Below, piece by piece: positions 54,641 through 62,916 of a DNA stretch of 64,000 bases. Location: NCBI RefSeq assembly GCF_001678945.1, contig NZ_CP015124.1, positions 2,518,001 through 2,582,000 on the forward strand, given 5' to 3'. The stretch comes from Phaeobacter gallaeciensis (GTDB lineage Bacteria > Pseudomonadota > Alphaproteobacteria > Rhodobacterales > Rhodobacteraceae). The notes beneath the pieces are model-generated. The model was not told where the DNA came from. It saw only the letters and a list, made by a program, of their open reading frames with translations, and made no database searches. Within the stretch, counting starts at the first letter, position 1, and the number at the start of each line of letters is the position of its first letter. Both the position numbers and the translations under genes were made by a program.

Positions 54641-55744
54641 TCAAAGTCCCAAACCCGCGCGACGTTTCAGCAGGATCCACAGAAAGACCGGCGCGCCAAG
54701 GACGGCGGTGACGATCCCGATGGGTAGCTCTGCCGGGGCGATGATCACCCGCGCGATCATGTCGGCGGCCAATAGAAGCGTGGCCCCCAGAAGGGCGGCA
54801 TTGGGTAAAAGCGGATGGTGATCCGGCCCGGTGGCAAGGCGCAACAGATGCGGCACCACGATGCCGATGAAGCCGATACCACCCGATACCGCCACAGCAG
54901 CGCCGGTGGCGCCGGCGACAGCCATGATCGCGATATTCTTCACCCGCTGCACAGGGATGCCGATGTGCCCGGCGGCGGCCTCTCCCAGCGCCAGCCCGTT
55001 GAGACCGCGCGCAAGGAAGGGCGCCGCACACAGGGCCAGTGCGATCACTGGCAGGGCCGCCAGCACCTTGGTCCAGGTGGCCCCCGCAAGCGACCCCATG
55101 CCCCAGAAGGTCAGATCGCGCAGCTGGTTGTCATCGGCCATGTAGACCAGGATGCCAGACAGTGCTCCGGCCAGCGCGCCAAGGGCGATACCGGCCAGCA
55201 GCATGGTTGCAACCGAGGTCTGCCCGCCGCGCGTTGCGGTGCGATAGAGGATCAGTGTCGATCCCCAGCCGCCAAAGAAGGCCGCGACCGGCACCAGACC
55301 ATTGCCCAATGTGTCGCGCAAGGACACCGGCAGCATACTGCCCAGCACGATGGCGGTGATCGCGGCCAGACCCGCACCGGCGCTGACGCCGACGATACCG
55401 GGATCGGCCAGCGGATTGCGGAAGAGCCCCTGCATCACCGCGCCGGAGACCGCCAGCGCAGCCCCCACGAGGATGCCAAGGCACAGGCGCGGCAGGCGGA
55501 TGTCGAACAGGATGATCCGGTCCAGTTGTGACAGCTCGCGCCCCGCGATCAGATTCCCAATGGCGGACCAGACCGACGTGCCCGCTGCGCCAAAGGTCAG
55601 AGAGCTCACCGAAGTGACCAGCAGCAGAGCCACGAGCGCCAGCGTCAGCCGCCGGGCCTGATGGCGACGGTCCACCGGCGCCCCGGTGGACCGACCCTGA
55701 GCCTGACCTCGGTTCTGGGTTGTCGCCTCTGCTGCCAGTCTCAT
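54641..55744 (-). CDS. hmuU: Haem ABC transporter permease HmuU
   Basis: 367 aa FecCD-family permease with about nine to ten membrane helices. Conserved segments: RLPRLCLGILVGAALAVSGAVMQGLFRNPLADPGIVGVSAGAGL and GGIGFIGIVVPHLLRLATGPDH (the ATPase-contact helix). A 30-residue basic N-terminal extension precedes the first helix. Start overlaps hmuT by 4 nt. Confidence 0.94.
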   Translation of the reverse strand: MRLAAEATTQNRGQAQGRSTGAPVDRRHQARRLTLALVALLLVTSVSSLTFGAAGTSVWSAIGNLIAGRELSQLDRIILFDIRLPRLCLGILVGAALAVSGAVMQGLFRNPLADPGIVGVSAGAGLAAITAIVLGSMLPVSLRDTLGNGLVPVAAFFGGWGSTLILYRTATRGGQTSVATMLLAGIALGALAGALSGILVYMADDNQLRDLTFWGMGSLAGATWTKVLAALPVIALALCAAPFLARGLNGLALGEAAAGHIGIPVQRVKNIAIMAVAGATGAAVAVSGGIGFIGIVVPHLLRLATGPDHHPLLPNAALLGATLLLAADMIARVIIAPAELPIGIVTAVLGAPVFLWILLKRRAGLGL

Positions 55745-56616
55745 TTCGCGTGAGCCTCGTAGAAGGCTTCTGACAGGGTCCGGATCGTGTCAGCGGTGCG
55801 CGGGCCAAACCCCAGCAGGGATTGCCCGTCCATGCGCACCAGCCGTCCGTTCTGTGCCGCTGGTGTGGGGATCAGCGCAGGCAGGCTGGCCAGCTGCTCC
55901 ATCGCGACGCCGTGGTCGCCGCCCCGGTCCATTGCCAGAATCACATCCGGGGCGGTGGCGGAAACCGCTTCATCCGTCATCGGTTTGTAGCCCTCGAAGG
56001 CGTCGATGGCGTTGATGCCGCCCGACAGGCGGATGATGCCATCGGCGGCGGTGTTGCGACCTCCGGCCATGATCCGCCCGCCTTGCGTGGACAGCACGAA
56101 CAGCACCCGCACCGGCGCTTCGCCTGCGCGCGCCTGCGCCTCTGCATGGGCCGTCTCCAGGTCGGGGGCAATGTCACCCAGCAGGGCCTTGGCCTTGTCC
56201 TCGGCGCCAAGGGCGGCGGCCACGGTTTCGATCTTCGTGATCACGCCAGCAGGTGAGTAGACCTCGGGCACCTCGGCATAGGCGATGTCGGCCTGTTTCA
56301 GCACATCCAGCGTTTCCACCGGACCGGCCCCGGCGCTGGCGATGATCAGATCGGGCGATACCGACAGGACACCTTCGGGAGACAGGGCACGGGCATAACC
56401 GATATTGGGCAGCGCCTCGGCCTCTGCCGGGTAGCTGGAGGTGCTGTCGCGGGCCACCAGACGATGGCCTTCACCCAGAGCATAGACGATCTCGGTGACC
56501 GATCCGCCGACGCTGACAACGCGTTCTGCCGGGGCGGCGCAGGCTATCTGCCCGGCAAGAGTGCCGAGCAGGAACAGGCCAACGCCTTTGGAAAGACGGG
56601 AGAGCAGAGACATCAC
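55741..56616 (-). CDS. hmuT: Periplasmic haem-binding protein HmuT
   Basis: 291 aa. Signal peptide 1-27 (cleavage after CAA), then a class III (cluster A) binding-protein fold: RVVSVGGSVTEIVYALGEGHRLVARDSTSSYP is the HmuT/ShuT signature, with Tyr and Arg residues that bind haem in this family. Overlaps hmuS and hmuU by 4 nt each. Confidence 0.92.
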   Translation of the reverse strand: MMSLLSRLSKGVGLFLLGTLAGQIACAAPAERVVSVGGSVTEIVYALGEGHRLVARDSTSSYPAEAEALPNIGYARALSPEGVLSVSPDLIIASAGAGPVETLDVLKQADIAYAEVPEVYSPAGVITKIETVAAALGAEDKAKALLGDIAPDLETAHAEAQARAGEAPVRVLFVLSTQGGRIMAGGRNTAADGIIRLSGGINAIDAFEGYKPMTDEAVSATAPDVILAMDRGGDHGVAMEQLASLPALIPTPAAQNGRLVRMDGQSLLGFGPRTADTIRTLSEAFYEAHAK

Positions 56617-57683
56617 GCGGTCTCCGGCTCTGCCGGGGTTTCAGCCTGGAGCGAGGGAAGCGCGGCAACAATTGCATCCCATGCCGGGCGGCTGTCGTTG
56701 TCGTCGGTGCGGCGGCCAAAGACCTGGAACAGGATGGTGCCATTGGCATCAAAGGCCTCATAAGACACTGCATCGCCCCGCTTGGTCGGCTTGTTGACGG
56801 CCCAGACCTCGGCCACGTGATCAAGGCGCAGGTGCAGATCGAAACCGGGGTCGAGGATGTTCTGCCAGGGCCCCATTTCGCGCAGGTTCCGGACCGGGCC
56901 GCCATGGATTTCGATGCAGCCGCGGTTGCCGACAAAGATCATCACTTCGATCTCCTGCTCGCGCACGGCTTCCAGCATCGGGGTGACGGTGTCTGTCGGC
57001 AGCTTGCGGGCCAGAGGCTCCCCGGCGATGCGATAGGCACCCAGACGGTTCATCTTCAGTTTCGAGCACAGGCGCAGGAACTGGTGCGTATCGGTCATCT
57101 TGGCCCATTCGGCGCGCAGGACCTCGACCTTGTCCGGGTCGGATTTGGCACCCTCGGGCGGGGTACGGGGCGCGACTTCCAGCGTGTCGGATTGTTCCGG
57201 CAGCGCCAGATCGGCGACGATCCGGTCCCAGGCCGCCAGGTCGGAGGCTTCGCGCAAGTGGATCTTGTGCACCGCGTCACCGGCGGCATCAAAGAACTGC
57301 AGCGAGCGGGTGGTGCCGTTTTTGCCTTCACGTTCCACCGCAAAGGCAGTGACGAAATGGCGCGGGAACAGGCGCAGGTCGATTTCCTCGGTCAGCACCA
57401 GAGAGGCGTGAACGCCACCCTGATAGTGGCTGTAACGCCCGACCTTTTCGATCACGCAGGAATCGTTTCGGGTCAGCGCCATGACCTCGCCCAACTCTTC
57501 CAGCCGGGGAAAGACGACATCGGGGTTTGCTTCAATGCGGGTCACACCCGCGCCACTGAAGGCGGCGACAAGCTGCGCCTCGGTGATGTTGAACTTGTCG
57601 GCAAAATCGCGGTCGCGCAGCTGCGCATGGTCAGCACGTTCGGCGCGGATCTGCTCTGCGGAGACAGGAGTCGGAGTGGTCAT
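56613..57683 (-). CDS. hmuS: Haem-degrading/haem-trafficking protein HmuS
   Basis: 356 aa HmuS/HemS family with two tandem HemS/ChuX-like repeats. The blocks IRAERADHAQLRDRDFADKF, ALTRNDSCVIEKVGRYSHYQGGVHASLVL and EIEVMIFVGNRGCIEIHGGPVRNL match; the last contains the usual haem-ligand His region. Cytosolic; passes on or degrades imported haem. First gene of the leftward hmu arm, divergent from the receptor. Confidence 0.93.
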   Translation of the reverse strand: MTTPTPVSAEQIRAERADHAQLRDRDFADKFNITEAQLVAAFSGAGVTRIEANPDVVFPRLEELGEVMALTRNDSCVIEKVGRYSHYQGGVHASLVLTEEIDLRLFPRHFVTAFAVEREGKNGTTRSLQFFDAAGDAVHKIHLREASDLAAWDRIVADLALPEQSDTLEVAPRTPPEGAKSDPDKVEVLRAEWAKMTDTHQFLRLCSKLKMNRLGAYRIAGEPLARKLPTDTVTPMLEAVREQEIEVMIFVGNRGCIEIHGGPVRNLREMGPWQNILDPGFDLHLRLDHVAEVWAVNKPTKRGDAVSYEAFDANGTILFQVFGRRTDDNDSRPAWDAIVAALPSLQAETPAEPETA

Positions 57684-57794
57684 GTCGGGCCCTTTCGGAG
57701 GCGGTCTGCATATCGTTTGGAAAGGGCTGGCTGTGGCTGCCGGTCGGGGCAGATCACGCTGGCGGCTGAGGGATCAGCGGGTCGGAATTTATGT

Positions 57795-57809
57795 TGACTG
57801 TTTTTATCA
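57795..57809. promoter_or_regulatory. Iron-responsive-operator-like TGA-N9-TCA box
   Basis: TGACTGTTTTTATCA overlaps a TTGACT -35-like element in the hmuS/receptor intergenic region. TGA-N9-TCA is the published core of the RirA iron-responsive operator in alphaproteobacteria. A second imperfect inverted repeat, GCGGAATT...AATTTCGC, lies at about 57828-57846. Assignment rests on the pattern alone. Confidence 0.45.
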
Positions 57810-57927
57810 TCTTTACTAACAGGCTCAAGCGGAATTTTGAATTTCGCCAAAGATCAATCCTGAAATACCGTGCCAGCCCCCACGCAAGCCTTCGGTTCGA
57901 ATACGAATAGATGCGAAGGAAAATGTG

Positions 57928-59958
57928 ATGGGCAAACAGCGTATGTCTATGCGGCTGTTGGGGACGGTGTCAGTGCTGGGGCTGACAATGAACGCGGGCG
58001 CGCAGGCGCAGGATCTGCCGCTGGATCTGCAGGGCGAGGGGTTTCTCGGCACTGTTGAACTGGGGCAGGGCAAGCGCGAGGTGCAGACCGCAACCGCGAC
58101 GCCGCAGACCGTGATTACCCAGGACGAGCTGAACGATAGGCAGGCCGGATCCGTGGCTGAGCTGATCGATTCGGTACCCGGTGTCACGCTGGTGAATGGC
58201 AGCCGTCCGCAGGGATCGGGCCTCAATATCCGCGGTTTTGGCGCCACCAGCAGCTATGGCACCGACCAGAAGGTGCAGATCATGATCGACGGCGCCTCCA
58301 CCGGGTCAGAGGAGCTTTACCGGATCGGCACGCAGCTGTTCACCGATCCCGAGCTCTACAAACGCGTGTCGGTGATCCGGGGCACCATCGGCAGTTTCGC
58401 ATACGGCTCGGGCATTATCGGCGGCGTGGTACAGCTTGATACAAAGGATGCGGCGGATTTCACCGGCGGTGAGATCGGTCTGCGCTTCCGCCAGACCATC
58501 GGCGCCTCGAGCAATGCAAAGGGCTTCGTGACGTCCTCCATTCTGGCCTGGCAACCCACCGAACGGCTGGAGGTCCTGTTCAATTACACCCTGCGCGATG
58601 TCGATGCCTATAAGGACGGAAACGGGCAGGTCGTGCCCAATACCGAAAGTCGCATGCCCTCCTATCTGGGCAAGGTGAAATACAGCTTTGGTGACAATGG
58701 CGATCATTCGATCACCGCCTCCTACAACTATTCCGAAACGGATGAAAAAGACGTCCCCTACGATACTTTTGGCACCACCGGCGGCTCCTTTGGCAACGTC
58801 GACCGCAAGGTCAGCAACGAGGTCGCCGGGCTGCGCTATCGCTGGAACCCGGTTGGCAACGATCTGATCGATCTGGACGTTAACCTGACCCGCTCGACCC
58901 AGCATATCGATACCGCCTATGTGCCCGGTTCCAGCCCGCTGGAGGGCACCTCTTCGGGGCCAAGCGTCATCGCCCTGGCCGATGCGGATCAGGATTACGA
59001 GATCACCAAGCTGACCGCGAAGAACAGCATGTATTTCGTGACCGGCATGGCAACGCACGATCTGCGGCTTGGGGTCGAGGTGATGCAGCGTGAACGTCTG
59101 AACGCGCCCTCGGCGCCCGGCGGCACTGACCGGCGTGTGGCCTTGTTCGCGGTGGATGACATCGGCATCGGCGATCACTGGACCATCACCCCGGCCATGC
59201 GGTTTGAAACCCAGGATATCGAGGCCCACGACGGATCCTCGTCCTATGACAACTCGGCACTGATGGGCGGGCTGTCGGCGCGCTATGAATTCGCTTCGGG
59301 CTGGGCGTTATTTGGCAGCGGCGCCTATACCGAGAACTTGCCGATCATCGATGATCTTGGCACGCCGCGCTACATGACCCAGCCGGAGCGGTCCCATACC
59401 TTTGAATTGGGCGCCTCCTATACCTCCAGCAGCGTGTTTACGGCGGGCGATGCCCTGCAGGCCAAGGTGAACCTGTTCAAAGGCAAGCTTTGGGACATCA
59501 CCTCTTACGTGGACAGCAATTTCAACCCGATCCGCGAAGTGAACAGCGAAGGCATTGAGATCGAAGCCACCTATAGCATGGAAAACGGTTTTTATGCCGA
59601 TTTCAACGCGGCGGTCGGTGAATACACCGCGGTTTCGGCGGGCGGGGCCAGCGGCGTCTGGCGCAACACCCCGGCCGACAGCGCCCGCCTGACCCTGGGC
59701 AAGCGGATCGGCGAGGCCTGGGAGCTGAGCTGGGAACTGGTCGGCAGCAAATCCTTCACCGACTACAACGGCGATCTGATCAAGGGGTATGGCGTCAGCA
59801 ACCTGCGCGCCACCTACCGGGTGCAGACAGGCGCGCTGAGCGGCGCCGAGGTGCGGCTTGGCGTCGAAAACGCCTTTGACAGGGTCTACACGCCCGCGCT
59901 GGCGACCCGCACCGCACCGGGGCGCAACATCAAGCTGACCCTGGCGAAAACCTTCTGA
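57928..59958 (+). CDS. hmuR: TonB-dependent outer-membrane receptor, probably for haem
   Basis: 676 aa from ATG 57928 (AGGA upstream). Signal peptide 1-27 (cleavage after AQA), plug domain (VITQDELNDRQAGSVAELIDSVPGVTLVNG, NIRGFG, VSVIRGTIGSFAYGSGIIGGVVQLDT), then a 22-strand barrel ending in Phe (LTLAKTF), needed for BAM assembly. Position opposite hmuSTUV and before exb/ton implies haem. The FRAP and NPDL motifs usual in haem receptors are not evident. A siderophore or other iron-complex ligand is the alternative. Confidence 0.87.
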   Translation: MGKQRMSMRLLGTVSVLGLTMNAGAQAQDLPLDLQGEGFLGTVELGQGKREVQTATATPQTVITQDELNDRQAGSVAELIDSVPGVTLVNGSRPQGSGLNIRGFGATSSYGTDQKVQIMIDGASTGSEELYRIGTQLFTDPELYKRVSVIRGTIGSFAYGSGIIGGVVQLDTKDAADFTGGEIGLRFRQTIGASSNAKGFVTSSILAWQPTERLEVLFNYTLRDVDAYKDGNGQVVPNTESRMPSYLGKVKYSFGDNGDHSITASYNYSETDEKDVPYDTFGTTGGSFGNVDRKVSNEVAGLRYRWNPVGNDLIDLDVNLTRSTQHIDTAYVPGSSPLEGTSSGPSVIALADADQDYEITKLTAKNSMYFVTGMATHDLRLGVEVMQRERLNAPSAPGGTDRRVALFAVDDIGIGDHWTITPAMRFETQDIEAHDGSSSYDNSALMGGLSARYEFASGWALFGSGAYTENLPIIDDLGTPRYMTQPERSHTFELGASYTSSSVFTAGDALQAKVNLFKGKLWDITSYVDSNFNPIREVNSEGIEIEATYSMENGFYADFNAAVGEYTAVSAGGASGVWRNTPADSARLTLGKRIGEAWELSWELVGSKSFTDYNGDLIKGYGVSNLRATYRVQTGALSGAEVRLGVENAFDRVYTPALATRTAPGRNIKLTLAKTF

Positions 59959-59984
59959 CCCAACGGAGATTGAAGAGGTTCCAT

Positions 59985-60413
59985 ATGGTACGCGTAAACA
60001 GGAAATGGGTGGCCCCGGCAGCAGTTCTGCTGGCGGGGCTGGGCAGCATGGCACGGGCCGCAGACCCGGCCGTGTCGATCGAGCTGAGCACGGCAGAGCA
60101 GGTCGGTGAGGCCTGCCTTCTGTCATTTGTGGCGCAGAGCGACCATGCGCAGGACATCGGTCAGGCGGTCTATGAGACCGTCCTGTTCGATGCAAAAGGA
60201 CAGGTGGCGCGGCTGACATTGCTGGATTTCCAGGACCTGCCTGCGGGGCGGATGCGGGTGCGCCAGTTCCAGTTTCCCTATGCCTGCGACGCCATCAGCC
60301 GGGTGCTGATCAACGGTGCCACCACCTGCACCGGCGGCGCTGATCTGCCAGAGGCCGCCTGCAGCCGGGGCATCACGCTCAGCAGCCGCACCGATCAGGA
60401 GTTGCTGGGATGA
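59985..60413 (+). CDS. Secreted conserved hypothetical protein in the haem/Ton operon
   Basis: 142 aa from ATG 59985, with AAGAGG 6 nt upstream. The N-terminus VRVNRKWVAPAAVLLAGLGSMARA is a signal peptide (cleavage after ARA). The mature part has four Cys (ACLLSF, YACDAI, TTCTGG, AACSRG), enough for two disulfides, in a beta-rich sequence. I do not recognise the family. It lies between the receptor gene (26 nt) and exbB (ATGA overlap), so it is co-expressed with haem uptake. A periplasmic partner of the receptor or Ton complex is a guess. Confidence 0.8.
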   Translation: MVRVNRKWVAPAAVLLAGLGSMARAADPAVSIELSTAEQVGEACLLSFVAQSDHAQDIGQAVYETVLFDAKGQVARLTLLDFQDLPAGRMRVRQFQFPYACDAISRVLINGATTCTGGADLPEAACSRGITLSSRTDQELLG

Positions 60414-61060
60414 TGTGGCTTCACGATGCGCTGCTTGGCGTTCTGGATCTGGGCGGGCCGGTGGTTCTTCTGCTGCTCTGCGTATCGGTGCTGACAGCGG
60501 CTTTGGTGCTTTACAAGATCTGGCAGTACCGCACTGCGCGGGTGGGTCGCCACGCCCATCTGTCTGCGGCTGTCACCGCCTGGGACCATGGCGACCATGA
60601 CGCCGCCCTGCGGCAGCTGGAAAGCAGCCGCTCCTACCTTGCGCCAGTGTTCCGCCTCGCGCTGGCGGCCGGTCCGGGCACCGCGGCGGATGCGGCCCTG
60701 TCCGACCGTGCCGATGCCGAGGCGGAGGATTGCTTTGCCCGGCTCGAACGGGGGCTTGGGGCGCTTGATATGGTGTCGCAACTGGCGCCGCTGATGGGGC
60801 TTTTCGGCACCGTGATCGGCATGATCGAAGCCTTCCAGAAATTGCAGACCGCAGGCTCTTCGGTGGATCCGGCGCTGCTGGCCGGTGGCATCTGGGTGGC
60901 GCTCCTGACCACGGCGGCGGGGCTTGCCGTGGCGATGCCGACCTCGCTGGTGCTGAGCTGGCTGACGGCGCGGATGCAACGCGAACGGGTCTTTGCCAAC
61001 CGTGCCTTGCGGGTGCTGTTCTGTCCCTCCGAACAGGCTGAGGCTTCTCATGGCGGTTAA
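60410..61060 (+). CDS. exbB: ExbB, MotA/TolQ/ExbB proton-channel protein
   Basis: 216 aa with three membrane helices (about residues 15-36, 120-145, 160-185). Core motif LAPLMGLFGTVIGMIEAFQKL and GIWVALLTTAAGLAVAMP are the TolQ/ExbB proton-channel helices, including the conserved Thr. Forms the pentameric motor energising TonB. Overlaps both neighbours. Confidence 0.93.
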   Translation: MMWLHDALLGVLDLGGPVVLLLLCVSVLTAALVLYKIWQYRTARVGRHAHLSAAVTAWDHGDHDAALRQLESSRSYLAPVFRLALAAGPGTAADAALSDRADAEAEDCFARLERGLGALDMVSQLAPLMGLFGTVIGMIEAFQKLQTAGSSVDPALLAGGIWVALLTTAAGLAVAMPTSLVLSWLTARMQRERVFANRALRVLFCPSEQAEASHGG

Positions 61061-61433
61061 GCTGCAGGGACAACGGCGCAGACGTCTTTCGATGACCTCG
61101 CTTATCGACGTGATCTTTCTGCTGCTGCTGTTTTTCATGCTGACCTCGACCTTCTCCAAATACGGCGAGGTGGAGCTGATGGCGGCCGGTCAGGGCACCA
61201 AGGCCCAGGACCGGCAGAAGCTGTTTGTGACCCTTGGCGCCGAACGTCTGATGCTGAACGGGCAACAGGCGGATCTAGCCCGCATTGCCGATCTGGTGCG
61301 GCTGCAGCCGCAGGACGGCGGCGGCCATCTGGTGCTAATCAGCCCCGATGACACGGCCAGCGCGCAGCGGCTGGTGGATCTTCTGACCGCCCTGCGGCAG
61401 GTCGAGGGACTGCAAACGGTGGTGCTGGGCTGA
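61050..61433 (+). CDS. exbD: ExbD, first copy (canonical Asp)
   Basis: 127 aa from ATG 61050, 11 nt inside exbB. One membrane helix with the channel Asp20 in SLIDVIFLLLLFFML, then a periplasmic ExbD/TolR domain. The Asp is the protonatable residue of the ExbBD motor. The stop overlaps the start of the second exbD by 1 nt. Confidence 0.92.
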   Translation: MAVKLQGQRRRRLSMTSLIDVIFLLLLFFMLTSTFSKYGEVELMAAGQGTKAQDRQKLFVTLGAERLMLNGQQADLARIADLVRLQPQDGGGHLVLISPDDTASAQRLVDLLTALRQVEGLQTVVLG

Positions 61434-61822
61434 TGCGGATCACGCGGCATATCCAGAGCGAGCGCGAGCCGACCATCGCGCTGATCAATATCGTCTTTCT
61501 GATGCTGGTTTTCTTCATGATCGCAGGCACCCTGGCGCCGCCGCTGGACCGCGATGTGACGCTGATCAAGACCGCCGATCTGGAGGGCAGCGCGCCGCCG
61601 GATACATTAGTGATTCACGCCGACGGACGGCTTAGCTATCGGGGCGCTCCGGTAGCAGATGCGGCATCATTTGTTGCTGACCTGCCCGAGGAACAGCGCG
61701 CCGCGCTGCGGGTGGTGCCGGACCGGGACCTACCGGCGAAGAAACTGGTGTCCATCGGCAATGATCTGCGGGCGGCAGGCGCCAAGCGCGTCATCCTGAT
61801 GTCGGAACGGGTGCTGCAATGA
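61433..61822 (+). CDS. ExbD, second copy (Asn in place of channel Asp)
   Basis: 129 aa. Same topology as the first copy, but the membrane helix reads ALINIVFLMLVFFMI, with Asn19 (codon 61487-61489) aligned to Asp20 of its neighbour. The periplasmic domain is normal (TLVIHADGRLSYRG). It is unlikely to carry protons alone and may form a mixed dimer with the first ExbD. Overlaps tonB by 4 nt. Confidence 0.9.
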   Translation: MRITRHIQSEREPTIALINIVFLMLVFFMIAGTLAPPLDRDVTLIKTADLEGSAPPDTLVIHADGRLSYRGAPVADAASFVADLPEEQRAALRVVPDRDLPAKKLVSIGNDLRAAGAKRVILMSERVLQ

Positions 61823-62814
61823 GCCGGGTGCCCCAGTCCCGCCTCGCCGCGCTTCTGGCGCTGACCATGGCCGCCGTGGCCCATGCTGGTGCAGTGGTGT
61901 TCACCGATACCGCGCCGGTCGAGCAGGCAGGTGGTGAAACTGCGCTGGCTGCCGAAGGCAGCGCCTTTGCCAATCTCGCCGTGGGGGTGGAGGCACCGCA
62001 GCCCGCCGCCGTGATGCCGGAGCAGCCCCGCGCCGCGCAACAGACGCCCGAGGCGGCCCAGCCGGTGGAGACGCCACAGGTGCAGCGACAGGCGCAATCC
62101 CCCATGTTAGAGCCTGTTTTTGTCCCTGTTGTCACCGCCGCGCAGACACCGGGCATCGAGGTCACGCCGCCGCAGGTGCAAAGCGATCCCATACCGCTCA
62201 AGGCTGTAACACCGACACCGCCGACGACTGCTCTGCCGCCCACCCAGCCAGCGGTGCAGCAGGCGGCAAAACCTATGGAAGCTGTTGAACAGGAACCGGT
62301 TGAACAGGCTGAGGCACCACAGTCTCCTATGGAGCAGGCGCCTCCGGTCGAACAGTCGTTGAAGCCAAGGTCCCGCCCGCTGCGCCCTCCGCAGATGGCA
62401 AAGGCAGAGCCGGTGCGCACCCCTCCTGAGCCGACAACGCCAAGCGCGCAACCGCGCGGCAACGCCAACGCGACCCGCGGTGTCGCAGAGGGCGCTGCGA
62501 AACAGCCGGGCGGGCAATCGCGCCAGGCGGGCGGCAAGGCCCGACAGCAGGGCAATGCGGCGGCGAGCAACTATCCCGGGCAGATCCTGCGCCGGATCGA
62601 GAGGGCCAAGCGCCGTGCCAATGTGCGGGGCGAGGCAGTGGTTTCCTTCCGGATCGCGCCCAGCGGCGCGCTGGCGCAGGTCGCCATTGCCCGCAGTTCC
62701 GGCTCGGGGCGGCTTGATGATATCGCGCTGGCGCAGGTGCGCCGGGCGGCGCCCTTTCCGCCGCCGCCTGCGGGTGCGCGCACCAGTTTTACCGTGCGGA
62801 TCAAGGGCAAGTGA
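61819..62814 (+). CDS. tonB: Energy transducer TonB
   Basis: 331 aa. N-terminal membrane anchor (about residues 8-26), a Pro/Gln/Glu-rich spacer (about 50-235) that spans the periplasm, and a C-terminal TonB domain (about 255-331) with ANVRGEAVVSFRIAPSGAL and RRAAPFPPPP. Last gene of the receptor-orf-exbB-exbD-exbD-tonB operon. It couples ExbBD motion to the haem receptor and perhaps others. Confidence 0.92.
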   Translation: MSRVPQSRLAALLALTMAAVAHAGAVVFTDTAPVEQAGGETALAAEGSAFANLAVGVEAPQPAAVMPEQPRAAQQTPEAAQPVETPQVQRQAQSPMLEPVFVPVVTAAQTPGIEVTPPQVQSDPIPLKAVTPTPPTTALPPTQPAVQQAAKPMEAVEQEPVEQAEAPQSPMEQAPPVEQSLKPRSRPLRPPQMAKAEPVRTPPEPTTPSAQPRGNANATRGVAEGAAKQPGGQSRQAGGKARQQGNAAASNYPGQILRRIERAKRRANVRGEAVVSFRIAPSGALAQVAIARSSGSGRLDDIALAQVRRAAPFPPPPAGARTSFTVRIKGK

Positions 62815-62916
62815 CAAAGGGGCGCGGGGGGATTTGATCAAAACACCCCGGCGCCGATTGCTGCGTCCGGAGGGCTGGGCTACACAGGCGCAACAGCGAC
62901 AAGAACAGGAGCCGCC

